DNA of 17,323 bases from an uncultured Treponema sp. (GCA_905236465.1 CAJOQA010000302.1:1-17323), one strand, 5' to 3'; shown: positions 1 through 7,905, numbered from the stretch's first letter. Numbers and translations are program-made. The notes: generated from the letters alone by a model not told the origin.

Positions 1-462
1 CCTGTATTCGGGAGTTGACTGAGGCCTGCCAGGTTCAATTTTATCAGCCGCATAGATTATCTTTGCTAAAGGACACAAACTTGCCCCACCTAGGGTATGG
101 CGGGAAACTGCCTGAATGATATCCTTGTCGTCAACAAAAAAATCCCTACGGAGCTTTTCTGCTGCGGCCCTGCCATGCAACAAGGCTGGCTTCTTTTTTT
201 CTACCTCGTTAATAGGCTGACCGTCATGGCTAGCCAGGGAAAGAAGGGTTTCTCCATCTAAATCTTTGCACATATCGTGGGCCAGCCCCGCAAGATAGCC
301 TTTTTGAGGGTCAACACCATACATATCGCACATAAGTTTTGCAGTCTCAGCCACACGCTCACTATGTTCAAAACGGTCTTTTTTTACGGCTGCAGCTGCA
401 AACTTCCTTACTTTTTCTACAAGTTCTTCAAAAGATGAGTATTTACTATTGTCTATTTCCAT
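1..462 (-). CDS. yqeK: YqeK-type HD-domain hydrolase (partial, 3' end off window)
   Basis: First 154 residues of an HD-superfamily metal-dependent phosphohydrolase. Visible metal-site residues are H33 (FEHSERV), H62-D63 (AHD), H96 (LLHG), H122 (RHT) and D140 (AADKIEPGR), the full YqeK pattern. The family is known to hydrolyse diadenosine tetraphosphate (Ap4A) symmetrically to ADP in the cytoplasm. It follows nadD with a 17-base overlap, a pairing common in bacteria, so the two are probably translationally coupled. I chose the ATG at 462; an in-frame ATG at 474 would add MVTY. Neither has a convincing Shine-Dalgarno sequence. The C-terminus and stop lie beyond base 1. Confidence 0.9.
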   Translation of the reverse strand, partial: MEIDNSKYSSFEELVEKVRKFAAAAVKKDRFEHSERVAETAKLMCDMYGVDPQKGYLAGLAHDMCKDLDGETLLSLASHDGQPINEVEKKKPALLHGRAAAEKLRRDFFVDDKDIIQAVSRHTLGGASLCPLAKIIYAADKIEPGRPQSTPEYR

Positions 463-1099
463 ATAAGTTACCATTTATAATATAATGGAAAACGCCTTGC
501 GGTACAAGGTACCTAAAACTTTTACCAGTAAAAATTCTTTCCCTTATTTCTGTAGAACTTATTGGTAGCATAGGATTTTCAAGGAAAAGAGCATCCTTAA
601 AAAGGGGGGCACTTTTTATATCAAAATCTGTATCAGATTCTTCATACAAGGGGGCAGCTTTATTTGCAAACAAGGAGTCTTTTTTTACAGGGGGGCGGCG
701 GGCAGCGATTATAGTGCACATGGAAGCAAGCTGCTCTGCATTTTTCCACAAATGAAAATTTGGAAGAAGATCAGATCCCATAATAAGACCTATTTTTCCT
801 TCTATAGAGTCCTTATATTTTTCGTATAGGGCACAGACCGTATCATAGGTATAGGATACCCCGCCCCTATCAAGTTCAAGGCTTTCTGCGACAAACCGGC
901 TGTCTTCAGAACAAGCAGACCTTACCATTTCAAGGCGGTCGTTGCTACTTGCATAGAAGGCTGCACTTTTGTGGGGAGGTATTGCAGCAGGAATAAAAAG
1001 TATGCGATCATAGGCAAAAGAAGTGCATACATCATCAGCTAAAGCTATGTGTCCTATATGGATGGGGTTAAAGGTGCCCCCTAAAATTGCAATCTTCAC
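446..1099 (-). CDS. nadD: nicotinate-nucleotide adenylyltransferase
   Basis: 217-residue NaMN adenylyltransferase, which joins nicotinate mononucleotide to AMP from ATP in NAD synthesis. It has the nucleotidyltransferase signature GGTFNPIHIGH (7-17, with HIGH at 14-17) and the C-terminal ISSTEIRER motif (from 180). Length is usual for the family. The start codon is GTG at 1099-1097, and its GTGA overlaps the TGA stop of obgE by 4 bases, a classic re-initiation arrangement. Its 3' end overlaps yqeK. Slightly long linker around residues 130-175 between the core motifs. The assignment is secure. Confidence 0.95.
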   Translation of the reverse strand: MKIAILGGTFNPIHIGHIALADDVCTSFAYDRILFIPAAIPPHKSAAFYASSNDRLEMVRSACSEDSRFVAESLELDRGGVSYTYDTVCALYEKYKDSIEGKIGLIMGSDLLPNFHLWKNAEQLASMCTIIAARRPPVKKDSLFANKAAPLYEESDTDFDIKSAPLFKDALFLENPMLPISSTEIRERIFTGKSFRYLVPQGVFHYIINGNLYGNRQ

Positions 1100-2235
1100 T
1101 GCTCTTGCCCTGGATACTGAATTTCCATGCTTTCATCAACAGACCTGCTTTCTAAGAAAGAAGACTTGCCCTTTTTTTCATCCTCTGCAGGGCGGATTTT
1201 TTTGCCAGCCTGCCTAAAAGCATCCAATTTATCCACAAATTCGATTATTGTCCTTCTTGCCCGCTCCACATTGATTCTAGCGGCAACAGATATAGGAATG
1301 ACAACTATATTCTTGTCGATTTTGTGGATTTCTTCTTCGACAAGTTTAGCCTTCTCCGTTGCCCCCTCTACATCTATCTTGTTGCAAAGCACGATACGGG
1401 GCTTTTTGTCAAGGTCTGCACCAAAGTTTTCTATTTCTTTCAACAAGGACTTATAGGCAGACAAGCACTTTTCTTCTTCATCTGAGCAGTCAATCATAAA
1501 AAGCAAGGCAGAAGTTCGGGAGATGTGCTTTAAGAATCGTATTCCAAGCCCTGCTCCTTCAGATGCCCCCTCTATTATTCCAGGGATATCAGCAATGATA
1601 AAATCCTTTTCGTCATCAACACGGAGAACTCCAAGATTTGGAATTTTTGTTGTAAAGGGGTAAGGGGCAATCTTTGGTCTGGCATTTGTAAAAAGCTCAA
1701 GGAGGCTAGACTTACCTGCGTTGGGGAAACCGACAAGCCCTAAATCTGCCATAACAGAAAGTTCAACCCTAAGTTCCCTTTCTTCCCCTGGTTTTCCAGG
1801 ATTTGCCCTTCTTGGAGCCTGATTGGTGGAGGATTTAAAGTGAACGTTTCCCCAGCCACCGTTACCGCCTTTTAAGAAGAGGACAGGTTCTTCATCATCT
1901 TCATCAGTAAAATCATGGATAAGCAGACCTGTCTTGTTATCTTTTATAGTGCTTCCTGGCGGGACCGGAATTATTGTATCTTCACCATCTTTACCAAAGC
2001 GGTTCCAGCTCATGCCATCCTGACCGTTCTGGGCTTTAAAGATAGGGTGAAAGCGCAAATGCACAAGGGTTCTAAGGTTATGCTTTACGCAAAAATATAT
2101 ATCTCCACCCCTTCCCCCATCTCCGCCGTTGGGACCACCATTGGGGATGTATTTTTCCCTGCGGAAAGAAGCACAACCATTGCCACCCTTCCCTGATCTG
2201 ACTGTTATTACGGCTTCGTCTGCAAACTGAATCAT
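1096..2235 (-). CDS. obgE: Obg/CgtA family ribosome-assembly GTPase
   Basis: 379-residue GTPase acting in 50S ribosome assembly and growth control. The glycine-rich Obg fold (about 1-158) contains GGPNGGDGGRGG (33-44) and KGGNGGWGN. The G domain has the P-loop GFPNAGKS (169-176), switch II DIPG (216-219) and NKID (285-288). After about residue 340 there is only a charged tail of about 40 residues, so the OCT domain of Firmicutes Obg is absent. I chose ATG 2235 because GAGGGG (2242-2247) lies 6 bases upstream; the longer reading frame from 2271 would begin inside a terminator hairpin. Stop overlaps the nadD GTG start. Confidence 0.96.
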   Translation of the reverse strand: MIQFADEAVITVRSGKGGNGCASFRREKYIPNGGPNGGDGGRGGDIYFCVKHNLRTLVHLRFHPIFKAQNGQDGMSWNRFGKDGEDTIIPVPPGSTIKDNKTGLLIHDFTDEDDEEPVLFLKGGNGGWGNVHFKSSTNQAPRRANPGKPGEERELRVELSVMADLGLVGFPNAGKSSLLELFTNARPKIAPYPFTTKIPNLGVLRVDDEKDFIIADIPGIIEGASEGAGLGIRFLKHISRTSALLFMIDCSDEEEKCLSAYKSLLKEIENFGADLDKKPRIVLCNKIDVEGATEKAKLVEEEIHKIDKNIVVIPISVAARINVERARRTIIEFVDKLDAFRQAGKKIRPAEDEKKGKSSFLESRSVDESMEIQYPGQEQ

Positions 2236-2248
2236 AAAATGCCCCTCG

Positions 2249-2286
2249 AAAAAAAAGCCCAGATATACCAAACGGCATTCTGGGCT
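2249..2286 (-). terminator. intrinsic terminator between rpmA and obgE
   Basis: Inverted repeat AGCCCAGA (2256-2263) / TCTGGGCT (2279-2286), an 8-bp perfect stem with a 15-base loop. On the minus strand it is followed by eight T residues (2256-2249). It stands 30 bases after the rpmA stop. The T-tract ends one base before the obgE Shine-Dalgarno sequence, so the element could act as an attenuator for obgE-nadD-yqeK. Confidence 0.85.
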
Positions 2287-2316
2287 CTACATCACGATAA
2301 AAAAACTGCACTAACC

Positions 2317-2577
2317 TTAGTTCTGTGCTACAGGCTCTACTGAAACAACCTTGCGGTTGCGGCGTTCGTCGTAAACAACCTTTCCATCAGCAACTGCAAA
2401 AAGAGTGTCATCTCCACCCTTCTTTACATTGTCACCTGGATGGATTTTTGTTCCACGCTGTCTTACAATAATAGAACCAGCTGTAACAGTTTCTCCACCA
2501 TATTTTTTTACTCCCAGATATTTTGGGTTTGAATTACGGCCGTTTTTGGCACCGCTACCACCTTTAGTACGTCCCAT
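2317..2577 (-). CDS. rpmA: 50S ribosomal protein L27
   Basis: 86-residue L27, which reaches toward the peptidyl-transferase centre with its N-terminus. Diagnostic sequence: KGGSGAKNGRNSNPKYLGVK, then RQRGTKIHPG and the C-terminal beta region. The start ATG 2577 has GGAGG (2584-2588) 6 bases upstream, inside the last codons of the preceding gene. The protein begins MGRTKGG and has no Firmicutes-type N-terminal extension for Prp to cleave; no in-frame upstream ATG would add one. Followed by an intrinsic terminator. Confidence 0.97.
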   Translation of the reverse strand: MGRTKGGSGAKNGRNSNPKYLGVKKYGGETVTAGSIIVRQRGTKIHPGDNVKKGGDDTLFAVADGKVVYDERRNRKVVSVEPVAQN

Positions 2578-2578
2578 T

Positions 2579-2959
2579 TTAATCCTCCGCCGAATATAAA
2601 TCCGGACTGCTTTCTTCTGTTATTTCCCGCATTTGCACAAAGGCTGGATAATCAGCTACAAGCTTTTTAAAAGCTGATCTGATAAAATCTGCTGTGCATT
2701 TAAGACGGATTCTTAGACTTTCTTTGTCTTTAGCCAAGCCGTCTATCTGTGCGCTGAATGCGAGACTTCCACGCACACAGGCATCTTCTTTAAACAAAAT
2801 CCCCTGACTGTTATGCAAAAGATCCATTGCAGAATACAAAAGCAGGCTTTCTGCAGAGCAAACAATGTCACTGCCTTTTTTGCCGTAACCTGCATGCCCT
2901 TCTGCCCGTAAGCTTTTAAAGCAACCGTCCTTTGAACAGACAAGAAGAACCTTTGTCAT
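2579..2959 (-). CDS. prp: Prp-family cysteine protease (ribosomal processing, YsxB-like)
   Basis: 126-residue protein of the Prp/YsxB family, located between rplU and rpmA as in Firmicutes. The catalytic pair is visible as H22 in GHAGYGKKG and C34 in SDIVCSAES, the same residue numbers as in Staphylococcus aureus Prp from memory. In that organism Prp removes the N-terminal extension of L27. Here the neighbouring L27 lacks such an extension, so the substrate is unclear. The ATG directly abuts the rplU stop (TAA then ATG) with no clear Shine-Dalgarno sequence, so translation is probably coupled to rplU. About 15 residues longer at the C-terminus than the S. aureus protein. Confidence 0.85.
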   Translation of the reverse strand: MTKVLLVCSKDGCFKSLRAEGHAGYGKKGSDIVCSAESLLLYSAMDLLHNSQGILFKEDACVRGSLAFSAQIDGLAKDKESLRIRLKCTADFIRSAFKKLVADYPAFVQMREITEESSPDLYSAED

Positions 2960-3277
2960 TTATGCCAGAACTACATCCTTTACGGTAACATCAGTAAATT
3001 CAGAACGGTGACCGATAAAGCGGTGATAATCCTTCTTACTCTTGTACTTTAGAACAAGCACTTTCTTGTCTTTGAAAGTGTCTCCAATTTCAACCGTAAC
3101 TTTTGCACCTTTTACATAAGGCGTACCAACAGAAACCTTGTCGCCGTCGCTTACTAAAAGAACAGTATCGATTGTGACTGTATCACCTTTTTTGGCATCA
3201 CTAATCTTGTTCACTGTAAGAACTGCGTCCTTTTCTGCCTTGTACTGATTGCCTTTGTATTCAACAATTGCGTACAT
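2960..3277 (-). CDS. rplU: 50S ribosomal protein L21
   Basis: 105-residue L21, a 23S rRNA-binding protein of the large subunit. Recognised by the start MYAIVEYKGNQYKAEKDAVL, the GTPYVKGAKVTVEI segment and the KYKSKKDYHRFIGHRSEFT motif near the C-terminus. ATG 3277 has AGAGG (3284-3288) 6 bases upstream. First gene of the minus-strand ribosomal cluster. A sigma70-type promoter lies at 3352-3381, giving a leader of about 67 bases that can form alternative hairpins. Confidence 0.97.
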   Translation of the reverse strand: MYAIVEYKGNQYKAEKDAVLTVNKISDAKKGDTVTIDTVLLVSDGDKVSVGTPYVKGAKVTVEIGDTFKDKKVLVLKYKSKKDYHRFIGHRSEFTDVTVKDVVLA

Positions 3278-3302
3278 ATATAACCTCTAACAATCTGATT
3301 TG

Positions 3303-3326
3303 CCGTAAGGAGTAACGGATTCCTTA
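3303..3326 (-). promoter_or_regulatory. rplU leader with competing short hairpins
   Basis: Two overlapping inverted repeats in the predicted L21 mRNA leader: CCGT (3303-3306) / ACGG (3315-3318) with an 8-base loop, and TAAGGA (3306-3311) / TCCTTA (3321-3326) with a 9-base loop. They share bases and cannot form together. Leader RNA structures upstream of rplU are known in Firmicutes (L21 leader), but I see no specific match, so regulatory function is only inferred. Confidence 0.35.
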
Positions 3327-3351
3327 GCGACTAAAATAATTTGTGAAGGTT

Positions 3352-3381
3352 ATTCTAACAAATTTATAAGATTTTGGTCAA
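3352..3381 (-). promoter_or_regulatory. sigma70-type promoter of rplU operon
   Basis: On the minus strand, -35 TTGACC (3381-3376), an 18-base spacer and -10 TAGAAT (3357-3352). The expected transcription start is near 3344, about 67 bases before the rplU ATG. An inverted repeat GGAATT/AATTCC (3383-3401) lies directly upstream of the -35. Confidence 0.7.
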
Positions 3382-3457
3382 GGGAATTCTTTTGAAATTC
3401 CTATAAATTTAGGGATAAAAGCTGCCGAAACACACGGGTCTAGCGGTCAGTTTGTGA

Positions 3458-3486
3458 TTGAAAAAAAGATATTTGTCATGTATACT
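3458..3486 (+). promoter_or_regulatory. promoter of the CoA-dehydratase-activase-like gene
   Basis: TTGAAA (3458-3463), 17-base spacer, TATACT (3481-3486). The -10 ends 9 bases before the ATG at 3496, so the transcript should start within about 3 bases of the start codon. No Shine-Dalgarno sequence is present. Confidence 0.65.
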
Positions 3487-3495
3487 TAGAATAAT

Positions 3496-6400
3496 ATGGA
3501 AATAAATGCTGAGACAGTAAAGAAGATTGAAAAGCCACTGCGCATGGGCATTGATGTTGGCTCAACAACCGTAAAGGTCGTTATACTTGACGACAAGGGC
3601 ACAATCCTTTACGGAGCCTATGAGCGACACCGTGCGGACATTCAAAACACAATTATAAGCGTAACAAACAAGGCTTTTGATTTTCTTGAAGGAAATGTGG
3701 CAGAAGGAAAAGAGCAGAAACTGAGTATAAAAGTGACAGGGTCCGGAGGACTTTCAGTTTCACACTGGCTTGGCATTCCATTTATTCAGGAAGTTGTTGC
3801 GGCAACCACAGCTGTCCGCCGCCTTATTCCACAAACAGATGTTGTCATAGAGCTAGGCGGAGAGGATGCAAAAATCACCTACTTCCGCTCTGGTGTTGAG
3901 CAGAGGATGAACGGGACTTGCGCAGGCGGGACAGGGGCCTTTATAGACCAAATGGCGGCCTTGCTAGAAACTGATGCGGCGGGCTTAAACGAACTTGCAA
4001 AGAAGTCTTCTACTATTTACCCCATTGCGGCCCGTTGTGGGGTTTTTGCCAAAACTGATGTCCAGCCCTTGATAAACGAGGGGGCTCGAAGGGAAGACAT
4101 AGCAGCTTCAATATTTCAAGCAGTTGTAAACCAAACAATATCAGGTTTAGCCTGCGGTAAACCCATAAGGGGGCACGTAGCTTTTTTAGGCGGTCCCCTG
4201 CACTTTTTGGACCAGCTAAGAAAACGCTTTGCACTTACACTAAAGCTACAGGATGATGAAATTATTGTCCCAGAAAATGCCCAGCTTTTTGTTGCCGCAG
4301 GGGCTGCTTATTCAGCTGAACAAGAGATTTCCTGCCTACAGGACAAGCAGAATCAGCAAATTTTCTTTCCCACTATAGCAGAATTTAGGGAGAATTTAAA
4401 AAAAATAGAAGGAGCCCAGCTGCATGAAGTTCAGCGCTTAGAGCCTCTTTTTAAAAATCAAGAAGAGCTAGATGATTTTATAAAAAGGCATGCTAACGAA
4501 AAGGCTTTAACAGGAGATCTTGCTAGTACAAAGGGACCTGTTTTTTTAGGCCTTGATGCGGGGTCTACTACGACAAAGGCTGTTTTGACTGACACAGAAG
4601 GGCGGATCCTTTGGCGCTTTTACGATGTAAACGCTGGTAACCCTGTAGAACTTGCCGTAAAAGTCCTTAAGGAATTGTATAAGATTTTACCAAAAGACTG
4701 CTATATAGCCCGTTCTGTTTCAACAGGGTACGGGGAGGCTCTTTTTCAGGCTGCGCTTGGCGTTGATGCAGGAGAAGTTGAGACTATAACCCATTATAGG
4801 GCCGCTGACTGTATTGTTCCAGGCGTTGAGTTTCTGCTCGATATAGGCGGGCAGGATATGAAGTGCCTTAGGATGAAGGACGGGGCAATAACCTCTATTC
4901 AGCTAAATGAAGCTTGCTCTTCGGGTTGCGGTTCCTTTCTTGATAACTTTGCAAAAACAATGGGGATGAGCGTTCAAAACTTTTCAAAACTGGCGCTTTT
5001 GTCAAAGAATCCAGTTGACTTAGGAACACGGTGTACGGTCTTTATGAATAGCAGGGTCAAGCAGGCCCAAAAGGAAGGTGCCCCTGTTTCTGATATTTCA
5101 GCAGGTCTTTCTTATTCGGTAATAAAAAACGCTCTATTTAAGGTGATAAAGCTTCGCAAGGCCAGCGACATAGGTAGCAAGGTTGTTGTTCAAGGGGGCA
5201 CCTTTAACAATGACGCAGTTTTGAGGGCTTTTGAAAAAATAGCCGGAGTAAACGTTTACCGGCCAGACGTTGCAGGCCTTATGGGAGCTTATGGTTCTGC
5301 ATTGATTGCCCAAGATCAATGGGAAGATTTAAGAAGACCTAAAGCTGATGAAAAAGACCAAACTCTAAAATTTGTAAAATCAGGGATTTTAAATGCGGAA
5401 GAACTCGAATCCTTCAGTGTTAGCCTAGACTTACGCCGGTGTGGTAAATGCTCTAACAACTGCTTACTTACCATAAATACCTTTAGCAATCGCGCTTCTA
5501 CATTTATAACAGGCAACAGGTGCGAAAGAGGAGCTGAATTAGACGGAGAGGGCAGCAAAAAAGAAGTAGTAAGTGAGGAAAGGGACATCCCCAACCTTTT
5601 TGAGTGGAAATACAAGCGGCTTTTTAGCTATGTGCCTTTAAAACGTGAAGCTGCTCCAATGGGAGATGTAGGCATTCCCCGAGTGCTTAATATATATGAA
5701 AACTATCCCCTTTGGTTTACAATCTTTACAAAACTTGGCTTTAGGGTTTGCCTTTCCCCCCGTTCAAGCAGGAATATTTATGAAAAGGGGCTGGAATCAA
5801 TTCCTTCTGAATCAGTCTGTTACCCCGGAAAAATAAGCCATGGCCACATAACATCCCTTTTACAAATGGGCTGCAAGTTCATCTTTTACCACTGCATTCC
5901 CTACGAAGTTCAAGAAGATCCAGGGGCTGGAAACCACTATAACTGCCCTATTGTAACTTCTTACCCCGAAGTCTTACGAAACAACATAGACGAATTAAGA
6001 CATAATTCAGACTTAATCTTTATGAATCCTTTTCTTCCGATCTATGACAAGGAAAGGCTTAAAGTCAGGCTTTTTGAAGAATTGTCCAAGCACTTTACCG
6101 ATTTGTCTCTTCCCCAAGTAGAAGAAGCTGTTGAGGCAGGCTTTAGGGAACAGGATAAGTTTAAAAGAGAAACAGAGCTTATGGGTGAAGAAGCCCTTGA
6201 AAAGATTATCAGGTTGGGAATAAACGGCATAGTACTTGCAGGCCGCCCCTACCATTTAGATCCTGAGATAAACCACGGAATCCCTGAGCTTATAAAGGGC
6301 TTGGGCATAGCTGTTTTTACAGAGGATTCAGTTGCCCACTTGGGGGCTGTGGACCGGCCTTTACGGATTATTGACCAATGGACATACCATAATAGGCTTT

Positions 6401-7905
6401 ATAGGGCAGCAGCTTTTGTAAGCGAAATGCCTAACCTTGAGCTTGTTCAGCTAACGAGTTTTGGCTGCGGCCTTGATGCGGTAACTTCAGATCAGGTTGA
6501 CGAGATTCTAAAAAGCAAGGGCAGGATGTATACACTGATAAAGATTGATGAGGGGTCAAATCTAGGGGCCATACGAATTCGTATCAGGAGCCTGCTTGCA
6601 GCTATAAAAGCAAGGCAAAGGAAGCGCCTTCACCCAACAGTAAAGTCAGCAGCCTACAAGAGGCAGGTCTTTACAGAGGAGATGAAGTATACACACACTA
6701 TACTTGCCCCGCAAATGAGCCCCATCCACTTCAGGCTTTTGCAGAAGGCATTCCAATATTCTGGCTACAACTTTGTAATTCTTGATTCAGTAGACCCTAA
6801 AGCTGTTGACACGGGTCTTAAATATGTAAATAACGATGCCTGCTACCCTTCAATTCTTGTTGCGGGGCAGATGATTGCAGCCTTACAGAGTGGCAGATAC
6901 GATTTGAATAAGGTCAGTCTTTTGATTACCCAAACAGGGGGTGGTTGCAGGGCTACAAATTACATAGGCTTTATAAGGCGGGCCTTAAACGATGCAGGCT
7001 TATCAAACGTTCCTGTCATTTCATTAAGTGTCCAAGGCTTTGAAAAGAACCCAGGCTTTAAGATTTCTTTTTCAATGATAGACCGAAGCATGAAAGCCCT
7101 GATGTTAGGAGACCTGCTTATGAAATGCCTGTATAGGGTCAGGCCCTACGAAGCTGTTTCTGGAGCGGCAAATGAAATTTATGAAAAATGGAGCAGATAT
7201 ATAGAAAAGAATCTAAAGTCCATGTCCTTTATAAAATATAGGTCTACTATCAGGAGGATTGTCAGGGACTTTAGCAAGCTGCCCCTTTTACCCCTGCAAA
7301 AGGCCCGTATTGGTGTCGTTGGTGAAATTCTTGTAAAATTTCATCCTACAGCAAACAATCAGATTGTCGATATTATAGAGAATGAGGGAGCTGAATGTGT
7401 AATGCCGGACTTAGCAGACTTTTTATTTTACACATTCAGTACTGGCATTTTCCGCTATGAGGAGTTGGCTTTTCCCAAAAAAACAAAGAGGAATGCAAAA
7501 CTTTTTGTTTGGTTCATGGAAAGGTACAGGTCTTACATAAAAAAAATCTTAAAAAAGAGCCGGCGGTTTGAGCCCCCTTCACTGATTTACGATTTGATGA
7601 AAGGAGTAGACGACATAGTTCAGCTGGGTAATATTACAGGAGAAGGGTGGTTCCTTACAGCAGAAATGGTGGAATTGATAAAATCCGGTGTTACTAGCAT
7701 TGCCTGTGTACAACCCTTTGCCTGCCTTCCTAACCACGTAACAGGTAAGGGAATGATAAAGGAGCTAAGGAACAGGTATCCTAAGGCAAATATTTCTGCC
7801 ATAGACTATGATCCTGGTTCAAGTGAGGTAAACCAGTTAAATCGCTTAAAGTTACTTTTAAGCAATGCAAAGCCTGGTAGGCATCCGGATGAAAAGATAA
7901 GGTAG
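3496..7905 (+). CDS. acyl-CoA dehydratase activase-related protein with two ASKHA ATPase domains
   Basis: 1469 residues. Domain 1 (about 17-290) is an HgdC/BadF-type ATPase: GIDVGSTT (18-25), GGEDAK, and cysteines C142 (NGTCAGGTG) and C181 (ARCGVFAKTD). Domain 2 (about 350-620) repeats this: GLDAGSTTTK (352-361), GGQDMK, C474 (NEACSSGC), C513 (GTRCTVF). The 39-residue gap in each pair equals the Cys127/Cys166 spacing of the Acidaminococcus activator, so each domain probably shares a [4Fe-4S] cluster. Next comes a Cys4 patch (C649, C652, C656, C676), then COG3580/DUF2229-like (C775, C800, C817, C991) and COG3581-like regions (C1116, C1151, C1404, C1410). Relatives drive ATP-dependent low-potential electron transfer; the substrate here is unknown and no dehydratase gene is adjacent. 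Start has no ribosome-binding site but sits right after a promoter. Confidence 0.88.
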   Translation: MEINAETVKKIEKPLRMGIDVGSTTVKVVILDDKGTILYGAYERHRADIQNTIISVTNKAFDFLEGNVAEGKEQKLSIKVTGSGGLSVSHWLGIPFIQEVVAATTAVRRLIPQTDVVIELGGEDAKITYFRSGVEQRMNGTCAGGTGAFIDQMAALLETDAAGLNELAKKSSTIYPIAARCGVFAKTDVQPLINEGARREDIAASIFQAVVNQTISGLACGKPIRGHVAFLGGPLHFLDQLRKRFALTLKLQDDEIIVPENAQLFVAAGAAYSAEQEISCLQDKQNQQIFFPTIAEFRENLKKIEGAQLHEVQRLEPLFKNQEELDDFIKRHANEKALTGDLASTKGPVFLGLDAGSTTTKAVLTDTEGRILWRFYDVNAGNPVELAVKVLKELYKILPKDCYIARSVSTGYGEALFQAALGVDAGEVETITHYRAADCIVPGVEFLLDIGGQDMKCLRMKDGAITSIQLNEACSSGCGSFLDNFAKTMGMSVQNFSKLALLSKNPVDLGTRCTVFMNSRVKQAQKEGAPVSDISAGLSYSVIKNALFKVIKLRKASDIGSKVVVQGGTFNNDAVLRAFEKIAGVNVYRPDVAGLMGAYGSALIAQDQWEDLRRPKADEKDQTLKFVKSGILNAEELESFSVSLDLRRCGKCSNNCLLTINTFSNRASTFITGNRCERGAELDGEGSKKEVVSEERDIPNLFEWKYKRLFSYVPLKREAAPMGDVGIPRVLNIYENYPLWFTIFTKLGFRVCLSPRSSRNIYEKGLESIPSESVCYPGKISHGHITSLLQMGCKFIFYHCIPYEVQEDPGAGNHYNCPIVTSYPEVLRNNIDELRHNSDLIFMNPFLPIYDKERLKVRLFEELSKHFTDLSLPQVEEAVEAGFREQDKFKRETELMGEEALEKIIRLGINGIVLAGRPYHLDPEINHGIPELIKGLGIAVFTEDSVAHLGAVDRPLRIIDQWTYHNRLYRAAAFVSEMPNLELVQLTSFGCGLDAVTSDQVDEILKSKGRMYTLIKIDEGSNLGAIRIRIRSLLAAIKARQRKRLHPTVKSAAYKRQVFTEEMKYTHTILAPQMSPIHFRLLQKAFQYSGYNFVILDSVDPKAVDTGLKYVNNDACYPSILVAGQMIAALQSGRYDLNKVSLLITQTGGGCRATNYIGFIRRALNDAGLSNVPVISLSVQGFEKNPGFKISFSMIDRSMKALMLGDLLMKCLYRVRPYEAVSGAANEIYEKWSRYIEKNLKSMSFIKYRSTIRRIVRDFSKLPLLPLQKARIGVVGEILVKFHPTANNQIVDIIENEGAECVMPDLADFLFYTFSTGIFRYEELAFPKKTKRNAKLFVWFMERYRSYIKKILKKSRRFEPPSLIYDLMKGVDDIVQLGNITGEGWFLTAEMVELIKSGVTSIACVQPFACLPNHVTGKGMIKELRNRYPKANISAIDYDPGSSEVNQLNRLKLLLSNAKPGRHPDEKIR

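Noticed and set aside
1127..1456. 109-codon plus-strand open frame opposite obgE
   Set aside because: Product is Ser/Leu-rich shadow sequence; obgE on the other strand is certain.
2236..2271. Upstream ATG that would extend ObgE by 12 residues
   Set aside because: It starts inside the terminator stem, has no ribosome-binding site and adds residues foreign to the Obg N-terminus; ATG 2235 has GAGGGG at 6 bases.
5316..5615. 99-codon minus-strand open frame within the CoA-activase-like gene
   Set aside because: Covers the conserved Cys4 region of the real protein on the opposite strand; no start signals.
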